Source: Laguncularia racemosa (taxonomy: Eukaryota; Streptophyta; Magnoliopsida; Myrtales; Combretaceae). From it: 64,000 nucleotides of DNA. The number at the start of each line of letters is the position of its first letter. Positions within the stretch are counted from its first letter, which is position 1. Both the position numbers and the translations under genes were made by a program. The notes under the pieces were generated by a model. That model did no database searches and was not told where the DNA came from. It worked only from the letters and a program-made list of their open reading frames with translations. The stretch is from positions 1,302,001 through 1,366,000 of the forward strand of contig JBBMOL010000092.1 in the NCBI GenBank assembly GCA_037954665.1, written 5' to 3'. Positions 10,969-21,183 of this stretch are shown here, piece after piece.

Positions 10969-12627
10969 TTACTCCCCCCCATCATTGTCACCTTGTCCTC
11001 AAGGTGAAACTCAGGAAATCGGCTAACCATATCAGCAAAAAGTTCCCAAGTGGCTTCAGATGAGGGAAGACCCTGCCAGTGAATCAATACTTCCAATCCC
11101 AGTCCATCAAGAAGATTGCGAATGGCAAGTAAGGCATCTGGCTGCAGTTGCCTAGTGTCTGGAAGAAGCAGCTGAGTAGGAACAGTTGTAGCCACAACAT
11201 TAGGACCTAGAACCTTGCGAAGCTGAGAAACATGAAAAACTGGATGTATTCTAGCTGAAGGAGGTAATTGTAACTTATATGCCACAACCCCTATGCGTTT
11301 AAGAATCTCAAAAGGACCAAAATAACGAGGTGCCAATTTCTCACTACTGCGTTTGCTCAGAGAATGTTGACGATAAGGAGCCAAACGGACAAAGACCTTA
11401 TCACCAACTTGAAACTCCAACTCTCTTCGCTTCCCATTTGCCTGTAACTTCATCCTCTGTTGAGCAAGGAGGAGATCCTGTCGTAGCTCAGCCAAAAAAT
11501 GGTCTCATTCTTGCAATAAAGCGTCAACTGAATCAAAGGCTGTAGAAGGAATATTAAAGCGGAGAAGCTTAGGAGGATCGCGACCATACAACACCTTAAA
11601 AGGAGTGTTACCCAGAGTAGAATGAAAAGAAGTATTATAACAATACTCAGCCCAACTTAACCAATTAACCCAACATTGAGGTTGCTAGCTAGTAAAACAA
11701 CGCAAGTATGCTTCTAAAAATCTGTTCACCATCTCGGATTGACCATCCGTTTGAGGATGATGTGCAAAACTATGCTATAGATGGGTGCCCTACAAGCGGA
11801 ACAGTTCTATCCAAAATTTGCTAAGAAAAACCTTATCACGATCAGAAACAATTGAACGTGGGTAACCATGTAATTTGACAACTTCCTTAGCAAAGACAGT
11901 GGCTACGGATTGAGCTGTATAAGAATGTTTCAATGGAACAAAGTGAGCATACTTACTAAGTCTATCAACAACCACAAAAATAGCAGAGAACCCTCTTTAT
12001 TTAGGTAGCCCTTCAATAAAATCCATAGTAATATCCTCCCACACTTGCAATGGCACGGGCAAAGGCTGTAAAAGACCAGTTGGCGAGAGAGACAATTATT
12101 TATTTTGTTGACAGAGAAGGCACTTTGCAATGAATTTGTACACATCATGCTTCATCCCCTCCCAATACAACTCTCCAGCTAACCGCTTATAGGTCTTAAG
12201 AGCTCCTCCATGGCCTGCAACATGACTACTATGACTGTCAGCCAACAAAGACGGAATGAAAGAGGAAGTTCGAGGGATTACTAAGTGGTCCTTATACAAT
12301 AGACGGTTGTGCACTACTGTAAATGGAGGATGAGCTCCTCCATCGTTCAGAATCTCAGCTTTAATCTTGGACAATTTAGGATCTGCATGAATCTCCTCCA
12401 ACACTTTATCCATCTCCAATAAACTATCAACAGTTACTGCCATCAACTTTGTCTCATGCGAGACCCTGGACAAAGCATCTGTAACTCGATTCTCCCTTCC
12501 CGCTTTATATTCAATAGAAAAATCATAGCCCAACAACTTGGACAACCATTGTTGGTAATCTGGATGAACTTCCCGTTATTCTAACAAAAATTTGAGTGGT
12601 TGTTGATCTATCCTTATAATGAACTGA
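10896..12627 (-). pseudogene. gypsy pol remnant: RNase H end, integrase, chromodomain
   Basis: One minus-strand frame runs from the end of RNase H (FIIRIDQQPLKFLLE; then DFSIEYKAGRENRVTDALSR) to the integrase. The zinc-binding part has HGGALKTYKRL and CLLCQQNK. The core has VVVDRLSKYAHFV, SIVSDRDKVF and HHPQTDGQSEMVNRF. The C-terminus is APRYFGPFEILKRIG. A chromodomain follows (VLIHWQGLPSSEATWE), which would guide integration to chromatin marks. The frame ends inside the LTR near 10896. About seven nonsense codons interrupt it, but I found no frameshift. Integrase DNA-strand transfer would be its role if intact. Confidence 0.85.
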
Positions 12628-12658
12628 TGTAACAGTCACTCTTCTTGCCGCTCGTTAA
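12626..12658 (+). pseudogene. S-RLK copy 2 last codons
   Basis: The C-terminal tail DVTVTLLAAR followed by TAA matches the end of copy 3 (DITVSLLAAC, ending 33791). Only these codons of the last exon survive next to the gypsy breakpoint. The 3' flank that follows matches copy 3 for more than 1 kb, which confirms that the fusion sits inside one S-RLK copy. Confidence 0.8.
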
Positions 12659-13029
12659 TCTAGTTAGTTTTAGTTGTCATATTCAATTCTGTACTCAACA
12701 TAGTTTATTAGCACATATTTTATACTTTTTTCTCTTAACACAGTATCTAGTTATGCTTGTTTGAGGGTTTCAATTGATTACATGTGTGATGTTGAGATGA
12801 TGTGAAGTTTTCTTATACCCTGAACTTGATGCAAATTAAAACTTCAGTTCTGAACCAAAAACAGTAAAGCTTAATAAATCAGGAAATCTGTTCCAACTGT
12901 TCCTTTTCTTATTACAAGGAGTGGAGAAATATTCCCCCTCAAATCTCAGATTTCAAATTTACTAGCATTATATACCACTAATACTGGAGCAGGAGCCCTT
13001 TAGTCTGTTTCAAGGATATATCTCGAGTA

Positions 13030-13175
13030 GAGCATGCCTTAGTGTAATCGGTTAAGTTGCACCTTGATGACCAAATGGTCACAAGTCAATAGCCTCTTCA
13101 CAAAATGTTAGGATAAGACTACTAATGCAACTGTTCTCTCCTGTACCCCATCCGACCAGGAAAGCACTTTGCTGA
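13030..13175 (+). mobile_element. decayed tRNA-derived SINE (Au-like), copy 2 flank
   Basis: The sequence resembles plant tRNA-derived SINEs of the Au type from memory. An A-box-like TAGTGTAATCGG is at about 13040. GGTTAAGTTGCACC and a weak B-box region (ATGGTCACAAGTC) follow. After that come the characteristic AGCCTCTTCACAAAATG and AGGATAAGACT. The 3' end is unclear. An equivalent relic at 34146-34290 shows it was present before the S-RLK units duplicated. Confidence 0.45.
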
Positions 13176-13699
13176 ATTGTAGTATGCCCTTTATTTGTTG
13201 AGCAGAGTTTGGATTGATGGTCCCAGAGTAGTAAAACGGGAAATACATGAAGATCAAAGCATTTTGCGTGTCAAATTGGGTGCTAGTTTGGGTGGATTCA
13301 GGCCAACCCAATAGAACATAGAAATATCAGATAAGAAAATGCAGGATTATGCACTTATTGTTGAATGATTTTGTCAAAATTTATAACAGATTAAAAAAGT
13401 TTCTCCATGAAGGCACATTCACTTGAAATATCTCCAGGTAGCTATCCTTTATTTGCTTGATATAATCACGTTCTGTAGTAAAGTTCTTAATGTAATATGG
13501 CTCCCACACATAGAATAATGAAACCGAATGCAAGCCACATTTTCATATGCAATGTAGTACATGGCCGAATCTTTTGGCCGAAGAAAAGAGTTGAAGTGTT
13601 AACATGCTGACAAAAGTTGTATTAGCCGAACATCAGTGGCACACTTCACTTATTTTCGCAACCTTCTCTATGATTTGGTGACACATTTGGAACAAAGTA

Positions 13700-13736
13700 T
13701 TCGTGATTTGAAGCATTTTCCTTTTCAAATCACGAA
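13700..13736. repeat. 13-bp inverted repeat (hairpin)
   Basis: Arms TTCGTGATTTGAA (13700-13712) and TTCAAATCACGAA (13724-13736) are perfect inverted repeats with an 11-base loop. The homologous position behind copy 3 (about 38062) has only the first arm, so the second arm arose or was lost after duplication. No function is evident. Confidence 0.7.
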
Positions 13737-14710
13737 ATTTTCTTTGTTGTAGGCTGAAGAAACGGATCGAAGCATTCTCTTTTTGTGCAGGTGTGGAAGT
13801 TCTATAAAACAGTAAATTTTCCGAGTTTCATTCCCTGATGGATAAAACTAAAAGGGTCTGTTACTTTTAATAGTTTCAAGTGAAATTCTGCTAAGTAACG
13901 ATTATCTAAGTTCTATGTTGAAGGAAGTTGATATCGGATGGAGTTTTGCGTGTTGTTGTTTGGGCTGGGTCCTGACTCCTGAGTTGATGGCAGAGTTAGT
14001 TCTTGTTAGAAAAGTTCTTCATCAAGAACAAGTTTTTAATTTAACGGGCTTCTGTAAAAATTAATTTTTGATGTGTGATTACATAATTCGCCAATGCTGT
14101 TTTTCGTGATAAATATTCATGTATTGCCTATGTGTTTGTGTTTGTCTATGGCTATCCTATCGGGAAGTTAAGACAATGTTTTATATATCCTACTGACGGA
14201 GGAGAGCATTAGGTGCTTCATCCTAGTGCCTCTTATTATGCAGGAAAAGGGACAAAAATTTGGTAGGACTGGTTGTAAGTAGAAATAGACATATTTTTCA
14301 TGGACTTTTTACATGCAAGGAAAAAAGGGGATCCGCATATGATTCCAATTTTACATATGCAAGTTTAAATGCTATGTGCTGATATATCAATAAAAGATAC
14401 ATCAGAAAATAGATGCAGCCGATTGAAATTTCACCCTTTCAGCAAAGTATTCAAAATATACAGTTTGCATATTTTGTTCTGACTTCAGATTTACGTGAAT
14501 GATCTGAATTAGATGGATGGAATGTATGATTGGTTTCAAGTGCCAAAGTTTTACTTTATGTAAGTTTATCTGGTGGGTAGAAGACAGAGAAGTTAGAATA
14601 CGTATGAGCTTATAGATATGAATCTGCAAGTTTGATGTATTGCTTAAGAATGCTAGTATTAATACAGGATAAGTAAATCATAAGCCGGCTCTCTTGATGG
14701 AGAATTGGGT

Positions 14711-14713
<3 letters not shown>

Positions 14714-14755
<42 letters not shown>
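14714..14755. repeat. (AT)n microsatellite
   Basis: About 21 uninterrupted AT repeats sit just left of the remaining 5' flank of copy 3 and the gypsy insertion. Confidence 0.95.
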
Positions 14756-14758
<3 letters not shown>

Positions 14759-14799
14759 GAGTAATAATTTACATGAGCCGTTGGATCTGATTCAAAAAG
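14756..14799 (+). other. left half of S-RLK copy 3 upstream block, with TSD
   Basis: The sequence (AATTTACATGAGCCGTTGGA, then TTCAAAAAG) matches the copy 2 flank at about 7345-7380. The final AAAAG (14795-14799) is the left target-site duplication of the gypsy element. The matching AAAAG is at 20615-20619, after which the copy 2-like flank continues. Confidence 0.85.
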
Positions 14800-15385
14800 T
14801 GATGCGGACATCGTGGAGAGCACAGAAGCTTACATGGCCTAAGGGCACGGCCATGTATAATCTTATACGGGTACAGGCACGGCCAGAGACACGACCATGT
14901 GTTCCAGTAGAATTCTCACAGAAGCTTACACGGCCTAAAGGCACGGCCGTGTATAATCTTACACGGGTACAGGCACGGCCAGAGACACGGCCGTGTGTTC
15001 CAGTAGAATTCTCACAGAAGCTTACACGGCCTAAAGGCACGACTATGTATGCGACCGTGTACTGCGCTCGTCACATGCCCAGAAACATACACGGCCTAGA
15101 GGCACGACCGTATATGCGATAGGTTATAGACGTGTATATCATTATTTATTTTCACGTGTACGCTTAGATTTTTCCCTTTTAGATATTTTACGGGGAAGTA
15201 TATATATTCTTTTGTCAGACATGTTAGGGTTACGTTTTATTATTATTTTGAAATACATTTCATGAGAGAATTTTCTCCATTTACGGGTTGTGCGCAACCA
15301 GAGTTTGCATCAAAGAATCCTTCTTTGTTGTTGTGAAACCAATCCATATTCGGACTCATTTCGTTACGCTTTCCTCGCTGCGTCA
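14800..15385 (+). repeat. 5' LTR of gypsy element
   Basis: The LTR is 586 bp, begins TGATGCGGACA and ends CTGCGTCA. The first third is built of 96-bp tandem units carrying ACGGCCGTG palindromes. It is followed by the primer-binding site TGGTATCAGAGTAAGG at 15388-15403. Confidence 0.95.
14823..15080 (+). repeat. 96-bp tandem repeats in 5' LTR
   Basis: Units start at 14823, 14919 and 15015 (each CAGAAGCTTACA), exactly 96 bp apart. The third is incomplete. Each full unit contains an ACGGCC...GGCACGGCCGTGTAT block and a second ACACGGCCGTGT palindrome. Because 96 is a multiple of three, both strands show long repetitive open frames. I treat these as artefacts of the repeat, not genes. Confidence 0.9.
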
Positions 15386-15387
15386 GT

Positions 15388-15403
15388 TGGTATCAGAGTA
15401 AGG
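15388..15403 (+). other. primer-binding site (tRNA-iMet)
   Basis: TGGTATCAGAGTAAGG lies two bases after the 5' LTR and matches the 3' end of initiator methionine tRNA. It would prime minus-strand cDNA synthesis. Confidence 0.9.
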
Positions 15404-17524
15404 CAATTTCCTGCGAAGATGTCGACTAACGGTGGTGTTGATGGCGGTCGCGTTCTCGACCTTGATCGAGATGCGGAAGTCTAAGGAGTCAATCAATGGG
15501 CTCCGAGGGCAGTGGTTGAAACCATGGAGCAGAGGCTTGGGCGTGTAGAACAATGCCTGGAGGATCTGGTGGCGCGGTTCGACGCCATGGTGATGGACCA
15601 CAACGGTCACAGGGGCGTTGTTGGGAATCGACCGGGGGTAGCAGTTGCTCGCGATGGCCTTATCAATGACTTCGTTGCCGGAAACCAATGGAACCGAAGA
15701 ATTGAAGAAAGCTCTTTTGAGGAAGAGGACGGAATTTTGCAGAGGAGGGAACAACCATCAAGAAGGGGTGGTGTTGTTGGTGGCGGAAGATATTGTGGAA
15801 TAGATGACCGGAATGAACCAGCATATGGTGGTGGATATCAACGTAATCACCAAGGGTTCGACCATGCTGAAGGCGGAGACTTCCGTCTTAAGGTAGATAT
15901 CCCTTCTTTTAATGGCAATTTGAATATAGAAGAGTTTTTAGACTGGCTGGCAGAGGTCGATAGGTTCTTTGATTATATGGAAGTTCCTGAGGATAGAAGG
16001 GTGAGAATGGTTGCTTGTAGATTGAAAGGCGGGGCGTCTGCATGGTGGGATAGATTGCAGCACCGTAGGCAAAAGGAAGGGCGGCAACCTATTAGGTCAT
16101 GGTACCGAATGAGGAATCTGCTGCAGCGGGATTTCTTGCCACCCGATTACGAGCAAATTCTTTTCCAACAGTATCAACGGTGTCGACAAGGGCAGAGGAC
16201 GGTGCATGAATACACCGCGGAGTTCATGAGGTTAGCGGAGAGGAATGATTTGAGGGAGATTGAGGGTCAATAGGTGGCACAGTTTGTAGACGGGTTGAAG
16301 CCTTAGATTAGAGATAAGATAGGAGTGACGATGTTCAGAACCGTGAATGAAGCCAAGAACTTGGCCTTCCGGGCGGAAATGATGATACAAGAGTAGAGCG
16401 TAAGGTTTGGAGGAAGTAAAAGGACTTACACTTAAGAAAATTCTGGTAATAGTAGTAGGGTGATTGGTGAGAGACCTAGAGGAGTGGTTGAGAAACCAAC
16501 GGGGAGTATGGACAGGAAAGAAGATAAGGCGGAAGGAAAGAGACCGGTGGAGAATAAAGAAACCCCAAGGCAAAACAATCCATATGCCAAGCCAATATTG
16601 GGGAAATGTTATAGATGTAATCAGCCGGGACATCGATCAAATGAGTGCCCAAATCGACGCACTGTAAACATTGTCGAAAGGGAAGAGGGGGAAGAAGTGT
16701 GTTGTGAACCCGATGGTGATGAAGAGTACTATGAAGAGGTTGACGAAGTGGTGGAGCCTAATTACGTAATTAGGAGGATGATGTTAACACCGAAGCAAGA
16801 GGATAGTTCACAGCGACACCAGTTGTTTCGCACTAGGTGCACGATTGGTGAGAGAGTGTTTGACTTGATTATCGACAGTGGGAGCTGTGAGAACATCATT
16901 GGGAAGGAGGTCGTGAAGAAGCTCCAATTACCTATAGAGAAACATCCGAGTCCATACACCATCGGATGGATCAAAGAGGCAGAACGAATAGAGGTGAAAG
17001 AGAGGTGTAGAGTTCCTTTCTCGATTGGAAAATATCGAGATGAGGTGTACTGCGACATCGTCGATATGGACGCTTCTCATTTGTTGTTTGGGCGGCCTTG
17101 GCAATTTGATGTAGATGCCCAACATGCCGGGAACGAGAACAAGTATAGGTTGGAGAAGGAGGGGGTAAAGTATACACTATTGCCACTATCGGATAAGCAA
17201 CCCAAAATCCAGAAGGTGGAAGGGAAATCTTTTCTTACGATCACTTAATCGGAAAAAGAGATGACTGAAGACATCAAGGAGTCCTGCTTGATGCATGCCT
17301 TTGTAGTGAAGAATGCGGGGGAGGACATGACTAACACAGAGATTCCGGAAGAAGTGAAGGAATTACTAGAGGAATTCAGAGAAGTAGTTCTGGAAGACTT
17401 ATCGGAGGGATTACCTCCATTGAGAGACATTTAGCATCACATTGACTTGGTGCCTGGAGCTAGTCTTCCTAACCTCCCTCACTACCGGATGAGTCCCAAA
17501 GAAATGGAGGTCTTACAGGAGAAG

Positions 17525-17614
17525 GTCTAGGACTTACTCGACAAAGGATTCACTCGAGATAGCTTGAGTGTCTAGGACTTACTTGACAAAGGATTCACTC
17601 GAGGTAGCTTGAGT
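17525..17614 (+). repeat. 45-bp in-frame tandem duplication in gypsy RT
   Basis: Two units (17525-17569 and 17570-17614) each begin GTCTAGGACTTACT and contain GACAAAGGATTCACTCGAG. They repeat the residues DLLDKGFTR at the N-terminal edge of the reverse transcriptase. The duplication keeps the frame and copies a TAG codon with it, so the stop predates the duplication. Confidence 0.9.
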
Positions 17615-20016
17615 TTATGTGCCGTACCGGCACTATTAACGCTTAAGAAGGATGGGAGTTGGAGGATGTGCGTGGACAGCCGAGCGATCAACAAAATCAC
17701 AATTGAGTATAAATTCCCAATACCTCGCATTGAGGACATGTTGGATCGGCTGAGTAAAGCAGTAGTATTTTCCAAGATAGATCTTAGAAGCGAGTACCAT
17801 CAAATTCGGGTTAGACCTGGGGATGTGTGGAAGACCGCTTTCAAGACGAAAGAGGGATTATACGAATGGATGGTTATGCCATTTGGACTCAACAATGCAC
17901 CGAGTACCTTCATGCATGTGATGAATCAGGTACTTAAACCCTTTATAGGTCGATTTGTTGTTGTATATTTTGATGACATCTTAGTATATAGCAAGACTCA
18001 GGAGGAACATCTAGTGCATTTGAAGGATGTCTTGATGATATTGAAAGGGAACAAACTTTATGCTAATCTCAAGAAGTGTGTGTTCTTGTCACCGGGGCTG
18101 TTGTTCTTAGGATTCATAGTGAGTGGGGAAGGGATCACGGTGGATGAGGATAAGGTACGAGCCATTAGGGATTGGCCTACACCCAAGACCATCACCGAGC
18201 TGAGGAGTTTCCTAAGGTTAGTGGGATTCTATAGACGTTTTATACGGTACTTTAGCACGGTGGCAACCCCCTTAACCGAATGCTTAAAGAAAGGGCAGTT
18301 TCACTGGAATGAGGAAGCTGAGTCGGGATTCGCAGTGCTCAAAGAGCGACTATGTAGTGCACCGGTGCTGGCCTTACCGGACTTCGACAAACTATTTGAA
18401 GCTGACTGTGATGCCAGTGGTGTGGGTATTGGTGCGGTACTCTCTCAGGAGAAGAGGCCTGTCGCGTTCTATAGTGAGAAACTCTGCGAGGCTAGGAGGA
18501 AATTGTCCATGTACGACAAAGATTTTTATTCCGTAGTTAGAGCCTTGAGAATGTAGGAGCATTATTTGGTGGGCAAGGAATTTGTATTGTATTCAGATTG
18601 TGTCGCCTTGAAACACCTGAGCAATTAGACCCGCATATGCAAAGACATGCACGCCAGATGGATACAATTCTTGCAGAAGTTTCCGTTTCGTCTGATGCAT
18701 AAATCTGGGGTTCAAAACAAGGTGGCCGACGCACTAAGCCGAAGGGCGGATCTACTAGTGACTTTGAGAGCTGATGTGGTTGGGTTTGAACAGTTGAAGG
18801 AGCTGTATGAAACGGATGAAGATTTCGAAGCTACTTGGAGAAAATGCATTAATAAGGAACCCAATGACAGTTATTATATTCTGGAGGGTTATTTGATGAG
18901 GGAAAACCAACTATGTATCCCTGCATCCTCCTTGAGAGAGAAGGTGATCCAAGATCTCCATGGAGGGGGATTAGCTGGCCATTTGGGGCGGGACAAAACA
19001 CTAGCAGCAGTGGCTGCAAGATACTATTAGCCTCATTTGTGCAGGGATGTAAGTCGGATAGTGCAACGCTGCTACATCTGTCAGACATCAAAGGGCCACT
19101 CTCAGAATACGAGAATCTACACTCCGTTACCCGTACTTGAGAATATATGGGAAGACCTATCCATGGATTTTGTATTAGGTTTGCCTCGTACCCAACGAGG
19201 TGTTGACACTATTTTTGTAGTTGTGGACAGGTTTTCTAATATGGCTCACTTCATCCCATGTAAGAAGACGGCGGATGCTCAGAACGTGGCCAGACTATTC
19301 TTTAAGGAGGTGGTCAGATTACATGAGGTTCCCAAGTCCATCACTTCTGATAGGGACATCCGATTCCTTAGCCACTTCTGGAGGACGCTTTGGTACATGT
19401 TCAACTCATCCCTTAATTTTAACAGCACAGCCCACCCACAAACCGATGGGCAAACCGAAGTGACGAACAGGACCTTTGGAAATCTGATAAGAGGAATCTG
19501 TGGAGAGAAACCAAAGCAATGGGACCTGGCATTGTCGCAAGCAGAGTTCGCCTACAACAACTCGATCTATAGAACTACCGGCAGATCACCTTTCTCAGTG
19601 GTCTATACCAAGGCACCTTCTCACGCTCTGGACCTAGTTTCCTTACCTAAAGGTATGGAGACCAACATAGCAGCAAAGCACCTGGCATCGGAAATCAAAG
19701 AACAAATTGAGAAAGTGAATGCGTGATATAAGAAAGCAGCCGACAGACATAAGAAGAAGAAGTTGTTCGAGGTGGGAGACCTAGTGATGGTGTTCTTAAG
19801 GAAAGAACGCTTTTCCGTGGGCACATATAGCAAGTGGCAACCGAAGAAGTATGGGCCCTACAAAATAGTGGCTAAGATCAATGACAACGCTTATGTGGTT
19901 GGCCTCCCGGAAAGCATGAGAATCTCCAAGACCTTCAAGGTGGCTGATTTGTCTCCATTTTACGAGGATGACGAACCCCTTTATCCAGAAGCGAACTCGG
20001 GGTCGAGTTCTTCCTT

Positions 20017-20028
20017 GGTGGGAGAGAA
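20017..20028 (+). other. polypurine tract
   Basis: GGTGGGAGAGAA directly precedes the 3' LTR and is the expected primer for plus-strand DNA synthesis. It lies inside the pol frame. Confidence 0.75.
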
Positions 20029-20614
20029 TGATGCGGACATCGTGGAGAATACAGAAGCTTACACGGCCTAAGGGCACGACCGTGTATAATCTTACATGGG
20101 TACAGGCACGGCCAGAGACACAACCGTGTGTTCCAGTAGAATTCTCACAGAAGCTTACATGGCCTAAAGGCATGGCCGTGTATAATCTTACATGGGTACA
20201 TGCACGGCCAGAGACACGGCCGTGTGTTCTAGTAGAATTCTCACAGAAGCTTACACGGCCTAAAGGCACGGCCGTGTATGCGACCGTGTACTGTGCTCGT
20301 TACATGCCCAGAAACATACACGGCCTAGAGGCACGGTCGTGTATGCGATAGGTTATAGACGTGTATATCATTATTTATTTCCACGTGTACGCTTAGATTT
20401 TCCCCTTTTAGATATTTTACGGGAAAGTATATATACTCTTTTGTCAGACATGTTAGGGTTACGTTTTATTATTATTTTGAAATACATTTCGTGAGAGAAT
20501 TTTCTCCATTTACGGGTTGTGTGCAATCGAAGTTTACATCAAAGAATCCTTCTTTGTTGTTGTGAAACCAATCCATATTCGGATTCGTTTCGTTACGTTT
20601 TCCTCGCTGCGTCA
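20029..20614 (+). repeat. 3' LTR of gypsy element
   Basis: This 586-bp LTR starts TGATGCGG and ends CTGCGTCA, followed by the right target duplication AAAAG (20615-20619). It carries the same 96-bp repeat units as the 5' LTR. The end of the pol frame overlaps its first 43 bases. Confidence 0.95.
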
Positions 20615-20619
20615 AAAAG

Positions 20620-21183
20620 TCTATCCTTGAAATCGTCCACCATGTAAAAAGACATTCTACGTTAAGCTTGAGTTTGTAAGGGTGCTTAAGCTTGCAATAA
20701 TTTATGGAAAGAAAATCAGACTTTGAATCCCCATTTTAGGAGGAAGTAATTTTTTTTTTCCTTTTTTGCATGAATATTTTAGCTGATCCCTCCTAGTGGG
20801 AATTAAAGCTTGAGCATTGTTGCGCTACTGATGAGCATTTGTGATGTTAATTTCCCAAAATTTCCCCCTACAGGTACAAGTCAATACATGTGCTTCATAC
20901 TATGAACTGCTTCGACATAATTCATAGTAAAAGAAGAATTAGTGCAAGAAACCTGTGACTTTATCCGTCAATGCGTGACTCCAGGTGAAGAAGTCATTCT
21001 CAGAGATTGTCTTTTAGAATTTTCCCCTCCAGTTCTTCTATTCCTAGTCAACTCGTTGGCCATCATTATCGACCATTGAATCGTTCTGTTTACCTCCCAT
21101 GTTGCTTTTAGTTATGAAAATGATAGTCACAGCTGCCATTGACTCCATTTTGGGAGCTAAAACGTTTGGAATTTCTGAAACCG
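20620..21183 (+). promoter_or_regulatory. conserved upstream block of S-RLK copy 3
   Basis: This is the 5' flank of S-RLK copy 3, matching 7380-7953 of copy 2. Shared blocks are CCACCATGTAAAAAGA, GCATTGTTGCGCTACTGATG and CAGGTGAAGAA. There is no gene. It is separated from its left half (14756-14799) by the gypsy element, which could have altered its expression. Confidence 0.7.

Larger units (their letters stand above)
10637..12627 (-). mobile_element. Ty3/gypsy chromovirus fragment (Tekay-like)
   Basis: This is the 3' part of a gypsy element in reverse orientation: the end of RNase H, integrase, chromodomain, purine tract and 3' LTR. The 5' LTR, gag, protease and reverse transcriptase are absent. 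On the right it joins the last codons of S-RLK copy 2 through a few bases of ambiguous sequence (TGATG). The deletion therefore removed both the left half of the element and the receptor's kinase exons. The chromodomain after integrase points to the chromovirus lineage, most like Tekay/Del. The lineage call is from remembered family features. Confidence 0.8.
12659..14713 (+). other. downstream block of S-RLK copy 2
   Basis: No gene is seen. Bases 12659-13370 match 33792-34515 behind copy 3. Bases 13380-13735 match 37770-38095. Bases 13790-13990 match 1285-1490 and 61670-61920. Bases 14100-14640 match 62030-62440. It is the duplicated 3' flank of the S-RLK unit. It contains a SINE-like relic and a short hairpin, listed separately. 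Confidence 0.7.
15419..20071 (+). pseudogene. gypsy gag-pol, single frame with nonsense codons only
   Basis: One reading frame runs from ATG 15419 to TAA 20069-20071. Gag covers about 15419-16600 (FNGNLNIEEFLDWLAEVDRF; zinc knuckle CYRCNQPGHRSNEC at 16609-16650). Protease has LIIDSGSCENIIG (about 16868). Reverse transcriptase spans about 17430-18100 (WRMCVDSRAINKIT, VMPFGLNNAPSTF, YFDDILVYS near 17967). RNase H follows (FEADCDASGVGIGAVLSQ). Integrase has the HLGRDKTLAAV zinc region, CYICQTSKG, then SMDFVLGLPRTQRG, TSDRDIRFLSHFW and HPQTDGQTEVTNRTF, and ends with KVADLSPFYEDDEP. Thirteen in-frame stops lie at 15482, 16271, 16304, 16394, 16433, 17246, 17432, 17528, 17573, 18554, 18626, 19028 and 19724; most are TAG. 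I see no frameshift. Without the stops it would be about 1,550 residues, a normal gypsy size. Confidence 0.9.
14800..20614 (+). mobile_element. complete Ty3/gypsy element with repeat-bearing LTRs
   Basis: This 5.8-kb gypsy element has two 586-bp LTRs (TGATGCGG to TGCGTCA), a 5-bp target duplication AAAAG, an initiator-Met tRNA primer site, one gag-pol frame and a purine tract. It inserted in the upstream block of S-RLK copy 3. LTR divergence in the part I compared is roughly 5%, mostly C/T changes. The pol frame runs about 40 bases into the 3' LTR and I see no clear chromodomain. That combination reminds me of the CRM clade, but this assignment is tentative. Confidence 0.95.

Noticed and set aside
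14694..15122. 142-codon open frame on + and 82-codon frame on - across the LTR repeats
   Set aside because: The frames follow the 96-bp tandem repeat (multiple of three) inside an LTR and include the (AT)n tract. There is no protein-family resemblance.
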